The notes under the pieces are model-generated. The model saw only the letters and a program-made list of their open reading frames with translations. It was not told where the DNA came from and did no database searches. A program made the translations under genes and the position numbers. Of a stretch of 43,671 bases of DNA, positions 33,714 through 43,575 are shown piece by piece. How positions within the stretch are numbered: position 1 is the first letter of the stretch; each line of letters begins with the position of its first letter. Origin of the DNA: an uncultured Lachnospiraceae bacterium. Its GTDB lineage: Bacteria > Bacillota > Clostridia > Lachnospirales > Lachnospiraceae. The DNA lies in assembly GCA_944381615.1 (NCBI GenBank), contig CALWLT010000033.1:1-43671 (forward strand), written 5' to 3'.

Positions 33714-34704
33714 GACGGGGCGGTTTAAGGCGGGGCTGGTTTCAGCAGTGACGCCGGTCTATAACGGAGAGCGGTATCTGGCCGCTTTCCTGGATTCCAT
33801 CCTGGCGCAGACCTACGGCCGGCTGGAGGTAATCCTGGCGGACGACGGCTCCGGCGACGGGACGGTGGCGCTCGCCGAATCCTACCGGGAGCGGATGGAA
33901 CAGAGAGGCATCCGCTTCGTGATCCTGCGCGGCGTACACCGGAACGCCTCGCACGCTCTGCGGGCCGGCCTTGCCCTTGTCACGGGGGAATATCTGATCT
34001 GGCCGGACGCCGACGACGTCCTGGAGAAGGATTCCGTCCGGGCGCGGGTGGCGTTTCTGGATCAGCATCCGGACGTTCAGTGCGTGCGCTCTCTGGCGTA
34101 CTATTTTAACCCGGAGACGGGGGAGCGGGCGGCGGCCGATGAAAAAAGAGGGGACCTCAAGCAGGAGCGGCTGTTCTGGGACGTCCTGGAATCGCGGACG
34201 TTCGTCTGCTGCGGGTGCTATATGCTGCGCTCGGAGGCTTTTTTTGCGATTTATCCGGGAGGAAAGATTCCGGTTTCCTTTGTGGGGCAGAACTTCCAGA
34301 TGCTGCTCCCGTTTCTGTACCGTCACGCCTGCCCGACGATCGGGCGGGAGCTCTACGGGGTGGCGGTGCGGGCGGGCAGCCATTCCAGGCGCCCGCTGGA
34401 TCAGGCGCAGACGGAAGAAAAGTACCGGGAATATGAGCGGCTGATAGACGAGATCGCGGATCTGTGCGGGATGACGGACCGGGCGGAGCGAAGACGGATT
34501 AAGCGGTGGAAGCTGCGGCGAAGGCTGGAGCTTGCGTTTTTATACCGCCAGTACGGGAGGGGACTGAGCACCTGCGCTTATCTGGCGGCGCTGGGAGAAA
34601 AGGGGACGGCGCGCCTGGCGCTGGCGCTGGGCAGGATGCGGCTGGCAGAGACCGGCCCGGGGCGGCTCTGGCGGCGTCTGCGCCGGGCCCGGCAGGCCCG
34701 GTAG
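33694..34704 (+). CDS. Family 2 glycosyltransferase
   Basis: 336 residues, GT-A fold: 'VSAVTPVYNGERYLAAFLDS', 'VILADDGSGDGTVALAES', 'HALRAGLALVTGEYLIWPDA' and the metal-binding DADD. After the catalytic domain come 'FVCCGCYMLRSEAFFAIYPG' and a basic C-terminal region (about 270-336) of amphipathic Arg-rich helices. No membrane spans. It probably adds a sugar to a surface polysaccharide on the cytoplasmic face of the membrane. It overlaps the chimeric gene by 20 bases and starts after GGGGAGGACAGG. Donor and acceptor are unknown. Confidence 0.88.
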   Translation: MQTGRFETGRFKAGLVSAVTPVYNGERYLAAFLDSILAQTYGRLEVILADDGSGDGTVALAESYRERMEQRGIRFVILRGVHRNASHALRAGLALVTGEYLIWPDADDVLEKDSVRARVAFLDQHPDVQCVRSLAYYFNPETGERAAADEKRGDLKQERLFWDVLESRTFVCCGCYMLRSEAFFAIYPGGKIPVSFVGQNFQMLLPFLYRHACPTIGRELYGVAVRAGSHSRRPLDQAQTEEKYREYERLIDEIADLCGMTDRAERRRIKRWKLRRRLELAFLYRQYGRGLSTCAYLAALGEKGTARLALALGRMRLAETGPGRLWRRLRRARQAR

Positions 34705-34752
34705 GAGAAGCGGACGAATCGAAAACGGGCCGGGAACGGCCGGAGGAATCAC

Positions 34753-35854
34753 ATGAGTCTTTTTGAGCGGAAGGAAAAATGCTGCGGCTGCGGGGCCTGT
34801 GAGGCGGCCTGCGCCGCGCGCGCCATCGTCATGAAGCAGGATGAAGAGGGATTTTTTTACCCGCAGGCCGATGAGACGCGGTGCACGGGCTGCGGGGCGT
34901 GCCTTCGGGTCTGCCCTCTGAAACGGGGGGAGAGAGAGGAGAAAAAAGCGCCGGCCCGGGGATAATTACGGCGCCAAGACGCTTCGGGAGGACGTGCGGG
35001 AGAGAAGCTCGTCCGGGGGCGTCTTTTCGGTTCTGGCCGACTGGGTGCTGGAGCGGGAGGGGGCCGTCTTTGCGGCCGGCTACGGGCCGGATCTGCGCGT
35101 CGCGCACCGGGAAGTAGACGGGAAGGAACAGCTGGATCGGGTCCGGCGCACCAAATACGTGCAGAGCGGGATGGACGGCGTCTACGGGGCGATCCGGGAC
35201 AGGCTGGCCGCAGGAAGGCAGACGCTGTTTGCGGGGACGCCCTGCCAGGCAGAGGCGGTCCGCCGTTTCCTGGAGCGGGACGGCCGGGCGGACCGCGATC
35301 GCCTGATCCTGGTCGATCTGGTCTGCTACGGGGCCGCCTCCCCCGGAATCTGGGAGAAATACGTCCGTTTCCTGGGCCTCAGGTACGGCGGGAAAATCCG
35401 GGACTTTGAGTTTCGGGATAAGCGCGGAAAGGACAACGGCCACACGGTTTCCTGGAAAAACGGGAGCACGCAGCGGGCGTATTCGCTGTATGCGGATCCG
35501 TACTGCCGGCTGTATTTCCAGGATCTGATCCTGCGGCCTTCCTGTTATGAGTGCCCGTTCTGCCGTCCGGAGCGGGAAAGCGATTTTACCATCGGCGATT
35601 TCTGGGGGCTGGAGCGGATCCGGCCGGATCTGGACGACGGGATGGGCAATTCGCTGGTCATCGTGCATTCAGAGCGGGCGGAGCGGATCTGGCGGGAGGC
35701 CGCGGGGCGCTGTCTGTCGTTTGAATGCCGGTTAGAGGACCTGCTTCAGCCGCGCCTTGCTGCGCCGACGCCGCGCCCGGCGGCGCGGGAGCGGTTTATG
35801 AAATGGTACCGCCTCCTCCCCTTCTGGATTCTGCTGAAGAAATACGGCGGCTGA
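34753..35854 (+). pseudogene. Coenzyme F420 hydrogenase/dehydrogenase beta-subunit-like protein, frameshifted
   Basis: Two frames carry the halves of one protein. Frame A (34753-34965) encodes a 2[4Fe-4S] ferredoxin-like N-terminus: C10-x2-C13-x2-C16-x3-C20, then 'CTGCGACLRVCPL'. It runs into a stop at 34963. Frame B resumes the family sequence 'NYGAKTLREDVRERSSSGGV' from about 34964 and continues to 35854 with 'GTPCQAEAVRRFLERDG', 'LVDLVCYGAASPGIWEKY', 'CYECPFCRPERESDFTIGDF'. A one-base change near the G-run at 34925-34930 or the A-run at 34942-34947 explains it. The intact family is about 370-400 residues and often sits in polysaccharide clusters beside pyruvyltransferases, as here. Sequencing error or true inactivation cannot be told apart. 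Confidence 0.8.
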
Positions 35855-35956
35855 GATTTTTACAGGAAAATAACACAGATTACCAAAATCTTAAGAGAAA
35901 ATGAAGAGCCGGAAAGGGGCATTAAAGGACTGCTAAGATTCGGGGAAAAATCTTCC

Positions 35957-35980
35957 TTTTTGTACAAAAAGAGGTACAAT
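35957..35980 (+). promoter_or_regulatory. Palindrome TTTTTGTACAAAAA and candidate -10 before small membrane gene
   Basis: A perfect 14-bp palindrome at 35957-35970 lies directly before TACAAT (35975-35980), a fair -10 box. TTGTAC and GTACAA also form a second inverted repeat across the same stretch. No good -35 is seen at the right distance, so an activator or repressor site is plausible. A further inverted repeat, AATCTTA (35887-35893)/TAAGATT (35934-35940), lies just upstream. Confidence 0.4.
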
Positions 35981-36045
35981 AACAGACAGGAATTTTCGGA
36001 ACAGGGCCGGAGCGCTCTGTGGAATCAAAAAGGAGGACAGATCTC

Positions 36046-36189
36046 ATGAACGTACTTGCTGTTTTGCTGATCGCCGTGTACGGGGTAATCGGCGGCGTCT
36101 CGACGCTGTTTCTGACCGTCAGCCTGCCGGCTCTGATTATCTGGAAGTTTTACCGCAAGGTCAAATATCAAAAAGCCCTGACGGACTGA
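36046..36189 (+). CDS. Small membrane protein (47 residues)
   Basis: ATG 36046 after AAAAAGGAGGACAG. The product is mostly hydrophobic: 'MNVLAVLLIAVYGVIGGVST' followed by 'LFLTVSLPALIIWKFY' and a short basic tail ending KALTD. It can form one long or two short membrane helices with a cytoplasmic basic end. No family recognised; size and topology would allow a holin-like or regulatory membrane peptide. It is followed by a hairpin with a T-run, then a small charged protein and an amidase. Confidence 0.65.
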   Translation: MNVLAVLLIAVYGVIGGVSTLFLTVSLPALIIWKFYRKVKYQKALTD

Positions 36190-36205
36190 GAAAACCGTGT
36201 ATCAG

Positions 36206-36252
36206 AAAAATCCTTCCTTCATACTGAATATAGTAGAAGGAGGGATTTTTTT
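36206..36252 (+). terminator. Hairpin with T-run that also contains the next gene's ribosome site
   Basis: A 15-bp stem (36206-36220 with 36236-36250, one G-U pair) and a 15-base loop, ending in seven T residues at 36246-36252. It reads as a terminator for the small membrane gene. The 3' arm holds GAAGGAGGG, the ribosome site for the ATG at 36253, and the 5' arm is its complement, so the site is hidden when the hairpin forms. Confidence 0.7.
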
Positions 36253-36411
36253 ATGTCTGTAAAGAGCGTCAGTACCAAAGACATGACGAAGCAGGAGCTG
36301 GAAGCGCTCAGGCAGGACGTGCGGCGGATGAAGCCGGGCGCGCTTCGGCGCTTCCGGGAGAGCTTTCCGGAGAATGAGATGGGCTTTTCCGGGCGGAAGG
36401 AGGGGATCTAG
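36253..36411 (+). CDS. Small charged protein (52 residues)
   Basis: ATG 36253 lies 8 bases after GGAGGG. The sequence 'MTKQELEALRQDVRRMKPGA' followed by 'LRRFRESFPENEMGF' is highly charged, helical in pattern and soluble. No family recognised. The stop codon is one base before the amidase start, so the two are translationally linked. The ribosome site is sequestered in the preceding hairpin. Confidence 0.6.
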   Translation: MSVKSVSTKDMTKQELEALRQDVRRMKPGALRRFRESFPENEMGFSGRKEGI

Positions 36412-36412
36412 C

Positions 36413-37246
36413 ATGGAGGTATCCCGCCTTTTAACGCCGTATAACTACAGCGCCGGGAGCGCGGACCGCATCCGCTATATCGTGATTCACTACGTGGGGG
36501 CCACCGGCGGCGCGAAGGCCAACTGCGAATACTACGCCAGCCAGTACGTGGGCGCGAGCGCGCATTATTTCGTGGGGTTTGAGGGGGAGATCTGGCAGTC
36601 GGTGGAGGATAAGAACGTCGCCTGGCACTGCGGGGCCAAAAGTTACCGCCACCCGGAGTGCCGCAATTCCAACAGCATCGGCATCGAGCTGTGCGTGCGC
36701 AACCGGGGGAGCCAGTCGGCGACGAGCCGCGACTGGTATTTTGAGGATGCCACCGTGGAGGCGGCCGCGGCGCTGACGCGGGAGCTGATGAAGCGCTACG
36801 GCGTGCCGGCGGATCATGTCGTCCGCCATTATGACGTGACGGGAAAAATCTGTCCCAACCCCTATGTCTATAATGAAAGCGGGCATACCTGGGAAGAATT
36901 TAAGCGGAAGCTGAAAGAGACGCCGGAGATTCCGGATACGCCGGATGCGGAAGCGGCCGGCTGGCAGAAGCAGGAGATCGTCTGCGCGTACCTGTACCGG
37001 TACCGGAAGGAGGACGGGAGCGACGCGGCCAATGCCTGGATGTTAATCAACCATCACTGGTATCTGTTCGGGGCCGACGGCATCATGAAGACCGGCTGGC
37101 AGAAATGGAACGGCAAGGAGGTGGTGGACGGCGATGCGACGGGCGACTGGTATTTTCTGGACAACACGCCCGGCGGGCCGCTGGAGGGAGCCTGCTGGCA
37201 TTCGCTGGAAAACGGCTCCCAGGAGATCTGGTACGTAGAAGAGTAA
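36413..37246 (+). CDS. N-acetylmuramoyl-L-alanine amidase (Amidase_2) with C-terminal wall-binding-like repeat
   Basis: 277 residues. Zinc ligands H26 ('IVIHYVGA'), H139 ('VVRHYDVTG') and C147 ('KICPNP') match T7-lysozyme/PGRP-type amidases, which cut the bond between N-acetylmuramic acid and the stem peptide. The domain spans about 1-170; the C-terminus has 'NAWMLINHHWYLFGADGIMK' with 'TGWQKWNGK', a glucan/choline-binding-like repeat. There is no signal peptide, as in phage endolysins, so release would need a holin or lysis. The start at 36413 follows GGAAGGAGGGG, which is inside the preceding gene. No phage structural genes are nearby. Could be a domesticated endolysin. Confidence 0.88.
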   Translation: MEVSRLLTPYNYSAGSADRIRYIVIHYVGATGGAKANCEYYASQYVGASAHYFVGFEGEIWQSVEDKNVAWHCGAKSYRHPECRNSNSIGIELCVRNRGSQSATSRDWYFEDATVEAAAALTRELMKRYGVPADHVVRHYDVTGKICPNPYVYNESGHTWEEFKRKLKETPEIPDTPDAEAAGWQKQEIVCAYLYRYRKEDGSDAANAWMLINHHWYLFGADGIMKTGWQKWNGKEVVDGDATGDWYFLDNTPGGPLEGACWHSLENGSQEIWYVEE

Positions 37247-37253
37247 CAGGAAG

Positions 37254-37302
37254 AAAAAAACGGGCACGAACGTCCGCCGCCGACGCGGCAGACATCCGTG
37301 CC
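37254..37302 (-). terminator. Minus-strand terminator of the 3D-domain gene
   Basis: 18-bp stem (37285-37302 with 37263-37280), 4-base loop, and seven U residues from the A-run at 37254-37260. Three stem positions pair as G-U only in the minus-strand RNA; in the plus-strand RNA they would be A-C mismatches, which fixes the working direction. One arm belongs to the first unit of the 47-bp repeat. Confidence 0.85.
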
Positions 37303-37416
37303 TTCATATGTTTGTGGCCTCAGCCGCCGATGCGGCAGACATCCGTGCCTTCAGACGTTTGCGGCCTCAGCCGCCGATGCGGCAGACATCCGTGCCTTCA
37401 GACATTTGCGGTCTCA
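37276..37416. repeat. 47-bp tandem repeat (three copies, plus decayed fourth inside the gene)
   Basis: Units at 37276-37322, 37323-37369 and 37370-37416. Copies 2 and 3 are nearly identical and copy 1 is slightly diverged. The stretch continuing into the gene (from 37417) is a diverged fourth unit that encodes the last residues of the 3D-domain protein. Each unit thus derives from the gene tail, stop codon included. There are no unique spacers, so it is not CRISPR. Confidence 0.9.
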
Positions 37417-38172
37417 GCCGCCGATGAGGTAGACGTCCGCGGTCTGCCGTCCGTACTGCAGGGCTTCGCTGTGAGAGGGGAAATAGATATCCAGCACATT
37501 TCCCTTCACGGCGGATCCGCAGTCCTCTACCGTATAGACGGTGTCGCCGACGCGCAGCTTCGTTCCCAGCGGGAAGCGGCTCAGATCGGCGGAAATGGTG
37601 TGGCCGGCTGTCGGGACCGTCCCGGCAAAGGTAAGCGAGCTGCCCGACGGGCAGCATTTCTTGCAGCTGCAGTAGGCGGTGGTGGTAAAGCTTCCCACGT
37701 AGGTTTCGCCGGCGGGCGCTTCTTCTGCCGTGGCGTCATCCTGCGGCTTTTCGTAGGCAAGCGTCCCGTAAAGGCGGGTCCGCGTCCCGTTTTCTTCCGC
37801 GTAGGCCTCGATCTGGAAGGTATTTCCCGCAAGGCTTTCCCAGTCCACGGGGATCAGGAAGCCGTGCGGGCCGCTCTCGGCCGGGTTGTCCGGGTTCGTC
37901 CGCTCCTGCGCGGCCGTTCCTCTTCCGATCTCCACGCCGTTCATGGTGCCGTCCGCGTAGGCGACGAGAACGACAGAGACCGGGGTATCCGACGCATCGT
38001 CCGCGGCCCAGCCGCCGACGCCTTCGGCGGATACGCGATCCAGCGTTCCCTGCGGGGCGGCGAAAGCGGAGAAGCTTCCCGCCGCCGTCAAAAGAAAGGT
38101 CACTACAAGGGCGGCCAGGATGCGTCCCGGCTGTCCCGCCTGCAGCAGTCGCAGGTGCATGTTCTGATTCAT
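37414..38172 (-). CDS. Secreted 3D-domain protein (muralytic, YocH/Rpf2-like)
   Basis: 252 residues. N-terminal signal ('RILAALVVTFLLTAAG', cleavage near SAFA); a middle region of about 110 residues resembling a carbohydrate- or wall-associated beta domain ('GVGGWAADDASDTPVSVVLV'). The C-terminal 3D domain is named for three aspartates, seen in 'TISADLSRFPLGTKL', 'YTVEDCGSAVKG' and 'NVLDIYFPSH', with 'TAYCSCKKCCP' at its start. 3D domains share the MltA double-psi barrel and occur in peptidoglycan hydrolases of Firmicutes. It is convergent with the amidase and driven by a near-consensus promoter. The ATG at 38172 follows GCGAGGACAG; an internal ATG at 38160 is possible. Confidence 0.87.
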   Translation of the reverse strand: MNQNMHLRLLQAGQPGRILAALVVTFLLTAAGSFSAFAAPQGTLDRVSAEGVGGWAADDASDTPVSVVLVAYADGTMNGVEIGRGTAAQERTNPDNPAESGPHGFLIPVDWESLAGNTFQIEAYAEENGTRTRLYGTLAYEKPQDDATAEEAPAGETYVGSFTTTAYCSCKKCCPSGSSLTFAGTVPTAGHTISADLSRFPLGTKLRVGDTVYTVEDCGSAVKGNVLDIYFPSHSEALQYGRQTADVYLIGG

Positions 38173-38285
38173 ATTCTGTCCTCGCTGATTCTTTCAAATT
38201 CGGATTTCCGTGTTTGTCTGTCTCACGGAGCGTTCAAATATTTCATTGATTTTACAAATATGTAGAAAACGTTAAATGTACCCTT

Positions 38286-38313
38286 ATTATATTACAGAAT
38301 TGTTAAATGTCAA
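38286..38313 (-). promoter_or_regulatory. Near-consensus promoter of the 3D-domain gene
   Basis: On the minus strand, TTGACA (38308-38313), a 16-base spacer, and TATAAT (38286-38291). The leader to the ATG is about 105 bases. The 9-base string ACATTTAAC occurs twice, once just inside the -35 and again around the start site, and could be a regulator site. Confidence 0.8.
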
Positions 38314-38473
38314 GGAAACGGCCGTCCTGCGCCGGGCCGGACAGGCCAGGGCGGCCGGGAAAACGGGCCGGAAAAATCAATTTCTGGCGCTGCAGCGGCC
38401 GGGCGGCACCGCATCTTGTGGCCGGTTCCCGAAAAAAATTTAGAAAAATTTTAGAAAAATCAGGGAAAAGCAG

Positions 38474-38502
38474 TTGACAAACGGCAGGGCAAGTAATATA
38501 GT
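38474..38502 (+). promoter_or_regulatory. Sigma-A promoter of the hrcA operon
   Basis: TTGACA (38474-38479), 17-base spacer, TATAGT (38497-38502). Transcription starts near 38510, directly before the CIRCE element. Confidence 0.9.
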
Positions 38503-38516
38503 ATCACTTGTAGATA

Positions 38517-38543
38517 TTAGCACTCTAACATGACGAGTGCTAA
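38517..38543 (+). promoter_or_regulatory. CIRCE operator (HrcA-binding site)
   Basis: Perfect TTAGCACTC-N9-GAGTGCTAA. This is the HrcA operator of class I heat-shock genes, so the operon represses itself until heat titrates GroEL away from HrcA. Confidence 0.98.
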
Positions 38544-38613
38544 CAACACGGAGCCGAAGAATCATTTTCCCGGTTTGCGGGAAAATAAAGAGACGAAGAG
38601 AGGGTGACGGCGG

Positions 38614-39654
38614 ATGGAACTGGATGAGAGGAAGATCAGGATTCTGAAGGCGATTATCCAGACCTATCTGGAGACCGGGGAGCCGGTCGGTTCCAGAACG
38701 ATCTCGAAATACTCGGATTTGAAGCTGAGTTCGGCTACGATTCGCAATGAGATGTCGGATCTGGAGGAGCTGGGCTATATTATCCAGCCGCATACCTCGG
38801 CCGGGCGGATTCCTTCCGACAAGGGATACCGCTTTTATGTGGATCAGCTGATCCGCGAGAAGGAGAACGAGGTAACGGAGATGCGCGAGCTGGTCATCCA
38901 GCGCGTGGACCGGGTGGAGCTTCTGCTGAAGCAGCTGGCGAAGCTGCTGGCGGCCAACACCAACTACGCGACGCTGATCAGCGGGCCGCAGTACCACCAG
39001 ACGAAGCTGAAGTTTATCCAGCTCTCCCGGGTGGAGGCGGGAAAGCTTCTGATTGTGACCGTGCTGGAGGGGAACATTATCAAGAACTCCATTGTCAGCG
39101 TGGACGCAGAGCTGACGGACGAGGATCTGCTGAACCTGAATATCCTGCTCAACAACAGCCTGAACGGGCTCACGATGGAGCAGATTAACCTGGATGTGAT
39201 TACCAGGATGAAGGCGCAGGCCGGCCCGAGGCGGCAGGTGGTCGACGTGGTCCTCAGCGAGGTGGCGGACGCCATCCGCACCAACGAGGAGGATCTGCAG
39301 ATTTACACCGAGGGGACGACGAATATTTTCAAATATCCGGAGCTCTCGGACGGCGAGAAGGCCAGCCAGCTGATCAGAACGCTGGAGCAGAAGGATCTGT
39401 GGAAGGAGCTGCTGACAGAGGAGGACGGCGCGGAAAAGAAGAAAAATGAGATTCAGGTATACATCGGGAGCGAGACGCAGGTGCAGTCCATGAAGGACTG
39501 CAGCGTGGTCACGGCCAATTACGAGCTGGGCGACGGGCTGCGGGGGACGATCGGGATCATCGGGCCGAAGCGGATGGATTACGACAAAGTGGTCTCAACC
39601 CTTCGTTCGCTGATGAATCAGCTGAACGATACGTTTAATAAAGAAGAAAGGTGA
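38614..39654 (+). CDS. hrcA: Heat-inducible transcription repressor HrcA
   Basis: 346 residues, standard length. N-terminal winged helix ('ILKAIIQTYLETGEPVGSRT', 'SSATIRNEMSDLEELGYI', 'HTSAGRIPSDKGYRFYVD'), then the dimerisation and inserted domains, ending 'GTIGIIGPKRMDYDKVVS'. It binds the CIRCE element upstream and depends on GroEL for activity. First gene of hrcA-grpE-dnaK-dnaJ; start follows GAGGGTGACGG. Confidence 0.98.
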   Translation: MELDERKIRILKAIIQTYLETGEPVGSRTISKYSDLKLSSATIRNEMSDLEELGYIIQPHTSAGRIPSDKGYRFYVDQLIREKENEVTEMRELVIQRVDRVELLLKQLAKLLAANTNYATLISGPQYHQTKLKFIQLSRVEAGKLLIVTVLEGNIIKNSIVSVDAELTDEDLLNLNILLNNSLNGLTMEQINLDVITRMKAQAGPRRQVVDVVLSEVADAIRTNEEDLQIYTEGTTNIFKYPELSDGEKASQLIRTLEQKDLWKELLTEEDGAEKKKNEIQVYIGSETQVQSMKDCSVVTANYELGDGLRGTIGIIGPKRMDYDKVVSTLRSLMNQLNDTFNKEER

Positions 39655-39662
39655 GAGGCAAA

Positions 39663-40313
39663 GTGAGCGGAGAAAGAAACGAAGAGATGATAAAGGAAGA
39701 AGAACTGCAAAGGCAGGACGCCGGCGCACAGCCGGAGGAGGAAGACCCGCAGGAGGATGCCGTTTCGGAGACCGCCGGAAAGACGGCGGAAGAAGAAGGC
39801 GCCGGGGATGCGCCGGAGGAGGAAGCCGGCGGGAAAGCAAAAGAAGAGAAGAAGGGCTTTTTCCAGAAGAAAAAGGACAAAAAGGATGAACAGATTGAGG
39901 AGCTGACGGATCGCCTGAAGCGGACGATGGCGGAGTTTGACAACTTCCGCAAGCGGACGGAGAAGGAGAAGGCGTCCATGTATGAGTTCGGCGCCCGGGA
40001 CATCATCGAGAAGATCCTTCCGGTGGTGGACAATTTTGAGAGAGGTCTTTCCGTCATTTCCGACGAGGAGGCAAAGACAGCCTTCGCCGAGGGGATGGAT
40101 AAGATATACAGGCAGCTTTTAAAGACGTTGGAGGACGCGGGCGTGAAGCCCATCGAGGCGGTGGGAAAGCCCTTCGATCCCGATTTCCACAACGCGGTCA
40201 TGCATGTGGATGACGAGAGCGCGGGGGAGAACATCGTCGTCGAGGAATTTCAGAAAGGGTATCTCTACCGGGACAGCGTGGTAAGGCACAGCATGGTCAA
40301 GGTAGCGAACTGA
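39663..40313 (+). CDS. grpE: GrpE nucleotide exchange factor
   Basis: 216 residues from GTG 39663, with GAGAGG six bases upstream. Other in-frame starts are GTG 39651 (overlapping the hrcA stop) and ATG 39687. The N-terminal third is a disordered Glu/Gln/Ala-rich region. A long coiled coil follows ('EQIEELTDRLKRTMAEFDNF', 'RKRTEKEKASMYEFGARDII') and the beta-wing ends 'YLYRDSVVRHSMVKV'. Drives ADP release from DnaK. The acidic N-terminal tail is longer than in enteric GrpE. Confidence 0.95.
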   Translation: MSGERNEEMIKEEELQRQDAGAQPEEEDPQEDAVSETAGKTAEEEGAGDAPEEEAGGKAKEEKKGFFQKKKDKKDEQIEELTDRLKRTMAEFDNFRKRTEKEKASMYEFGARDIIEKILPVVDNFERGLSVISDEEAKTAFAEGMDKIYRQLLKTLEDAGVKPIEAVGKPFDPDFHNAVMHVDDESAGENIVVEEFQKGYLYRDSVVRHSMVKVAN

Positions 40314-40341
40314 GAAAGCGGCAATTACAGAAAACAGATAG

Positions 40342-42228
<1,887 letters not shown>

Positions 42229-42256
42229 GATAGCGAAAGATAAGAAAAACCGCGAT

Positions 42257-42293
42257 GGGAGCGCTGCAGGGCCGCCGGCTCTGCGGCGCCCCC
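42257..42293 (+). other. Hairpin between dnaK and dnaJ
   Basis: GCGCTGCAGGGCC (42261-42273) pairs with GGCTCTGCGGCGC (42277-42289) with two G-U pairs, extended by GGG/CCC. The following bases are only weakly T-rich, so it may cause partial termination or mRNA processing and lower DnaJ relative to DnaK. Confidence 0.55.
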
Positions 42294-42325
42294 TTTGCGG
42301 GTATTTTTAGGAAGGAAGACCTGAC

Positions 42326-43468
42326 ATGGCAGAGAGCAAGAGAGATTACTACGAAGTCCTGGGCGTTCCCAGGGACGCGGACGACGCGGCCCTGAAAAAA
42401 GCGTACCGCACCCTGGCCAAGAAATATCATCCCGATGCCAATCCGGGGGATCAGGCGGCGGCCGAGAAATTTAAGGAAGCGTCGGAGGCTTACAGTGTCC
42501 TGAGCGATCCGGAGAAGCGCCGTCAGTATGATCAGTTTGGCCACGCGGCCTTTGAGGGCGGAGCCGGCGGAGCGGGCGGTTTCGGCGGCTTCGATTTCAG
42601 CGGCGCGGATATGGGAGATATTTTCGGGGATATTTTCGGGGATATTTTCGGCGGCGGGAGAAGCCGCGCAGGCCGCAGCAACGGGCCGCAGCGCGGGGCC
42701 AACGTGCGCACCAGCGTGCGCATTACCTTTGAGGAGGCGATCTTCGGCTGCGAGAAGGAGCTGGATCTGAATCTCAAGGAGACCTGCGACAAGTGTCACG
42801 GGACCGGGGCCAAGCCGGGAACGCAGCCGCAGACGTGCGCCAAGTGCAACGGCAAGGGAAAGATCATGTACACGCAGCAGTCTTTCTTCGGGCAGATTCA
42901 GAACGTGCAGACGTGCCCCGACTGCGGCGGCACGGGAAAGATCATCCGGGAGAAATGTCCGGACTGCTATGGAACAGGCTTTGTGACGCGCAGAAAGAAG
43001 ATCAAGGTCACGATTCCGGCCGGAATCGACAACGGGCAGAGCCTCCGGGATCGCGGAAACGGCGAGCCGGGAATCAACGGCGGCGAGCGGGGCGATCTGC
43101 TGGTGGAGGTCATCGTTTCTCCCCATCCCGTTTTCCGGCGTCAGGATACCACGATCTATTCGACGGTGCCCATCTCGTTTGCCAAAGCGGCGCTGGGCGG
43201 CCCCATCCGCATCAAGACCGTGGACGGCGAGGTGGAGTATGAGGTCAAGCCGGGAACGCAGACCGACACGCGCGTGCGCCTGAAGGGCAAGGGCGTGCCT
43301 TCGCTGCGCAACCGCAATGTGCGCGGCGACCATTTTGTCACGCTGGTCGTCCAGGTTCCGGAGCGCATGACCGAGGCGCAGAAGGAGGCGCTGCGGCGCT
43401 TCGACGACGCGATGAACGGCATCGCACCGGAGGGAGAGAAGCACAAAAAGAGGGGCCTTTTTAAATAG
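42326..43468 (+). CDS. dnaJ: Chaperone DnaJ (Hsp40)
   Basis: 380 residues, type I DnaJ. J domain 1-70 with the HPD motif in '[10 protein letters not shown]'; a Gly/Phe-rich region containing a DIFG triplet repeat (12-bp units near 42617-42652); four zinc-finger repeats 'CDKCHGTG', 'CAKCNGKG', 'CPDCGGTG', 'CPDCYGTG'; and C-terminal peptide-binding domains. Stimulates DnaK ATPase and delivers clients. ATG 42326 follows GGAAGGAAGACC. Last gene of the heat-shock operon; no strong terminator is seen right after the stop. Confidence 0.98.
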   Translation: MAESKRDYYEVLGVPRDADDAALKKAYRTLAKKYHPDANPGDQAAAEKFKEASEAYSVLSDPEKRRQYDQFGHAAFEGGAGGAGGFGGFDFSGADMGDIFGDIFGDIFGGGRSRAGRSNGPQRGANVRTSVRITFEEAIFGCEKELDLNLKETCDKCHGTGAKPGTQPQTCAKCNGKGKIMYTQQSFFGQIQNVQTCPDCGGTGKIIREKCPDCYGTGFVTRRKKIKVTIPAGIDNGQSLRDRGNGEPGINGGERGDLLVEVIVSPHPVFRRQDTTIYSTVPISFAKAALGGPIRIKTVDGEVEYEVKPGTQTDTRVRLKGKGVPSLRNRNVRGDHFVTLVVQVPERMTEAQKEALRRFDDAMNGIAPEGEKHKKRGLFK

Positions 43469-43511
43469 GGCAGGCCGCTTTTCCGTAATAAAAAAGATCA
43501 CGATTTGTAAG

Positions 43512-43540
43512 TTGACTTCCCGGGGAAATTTCTATAGAAT
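43512..43540 (+). promoter_or_regulatory. Promoter after dnaJ
   Basis: TTGACT (43512-43517), 17-base spacer, TAGAAT (43535-43540), at the start of an AT-richer tail. It would drive an RNA beginning near 43547 and running into the hairpin at 43576-43618. Confidence 0.6.
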
Positions 43541-43575
43541 CTATAATCCCATCTTTGACAGTTAAGAAAAACAAA

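Noticed and set aside
36046..37246. Prophage remnant
   Set aside because: Only an amidase and two small genes; no integrase, capsid, portal or tail genes and no attachment-site duplication seen beside the tRNA-Glu or elsewhere.
37276..37416. CRISPR-like array
   Set aside because: The 47-bp units are directly adjacent with no spacers, and there are no cas genes.
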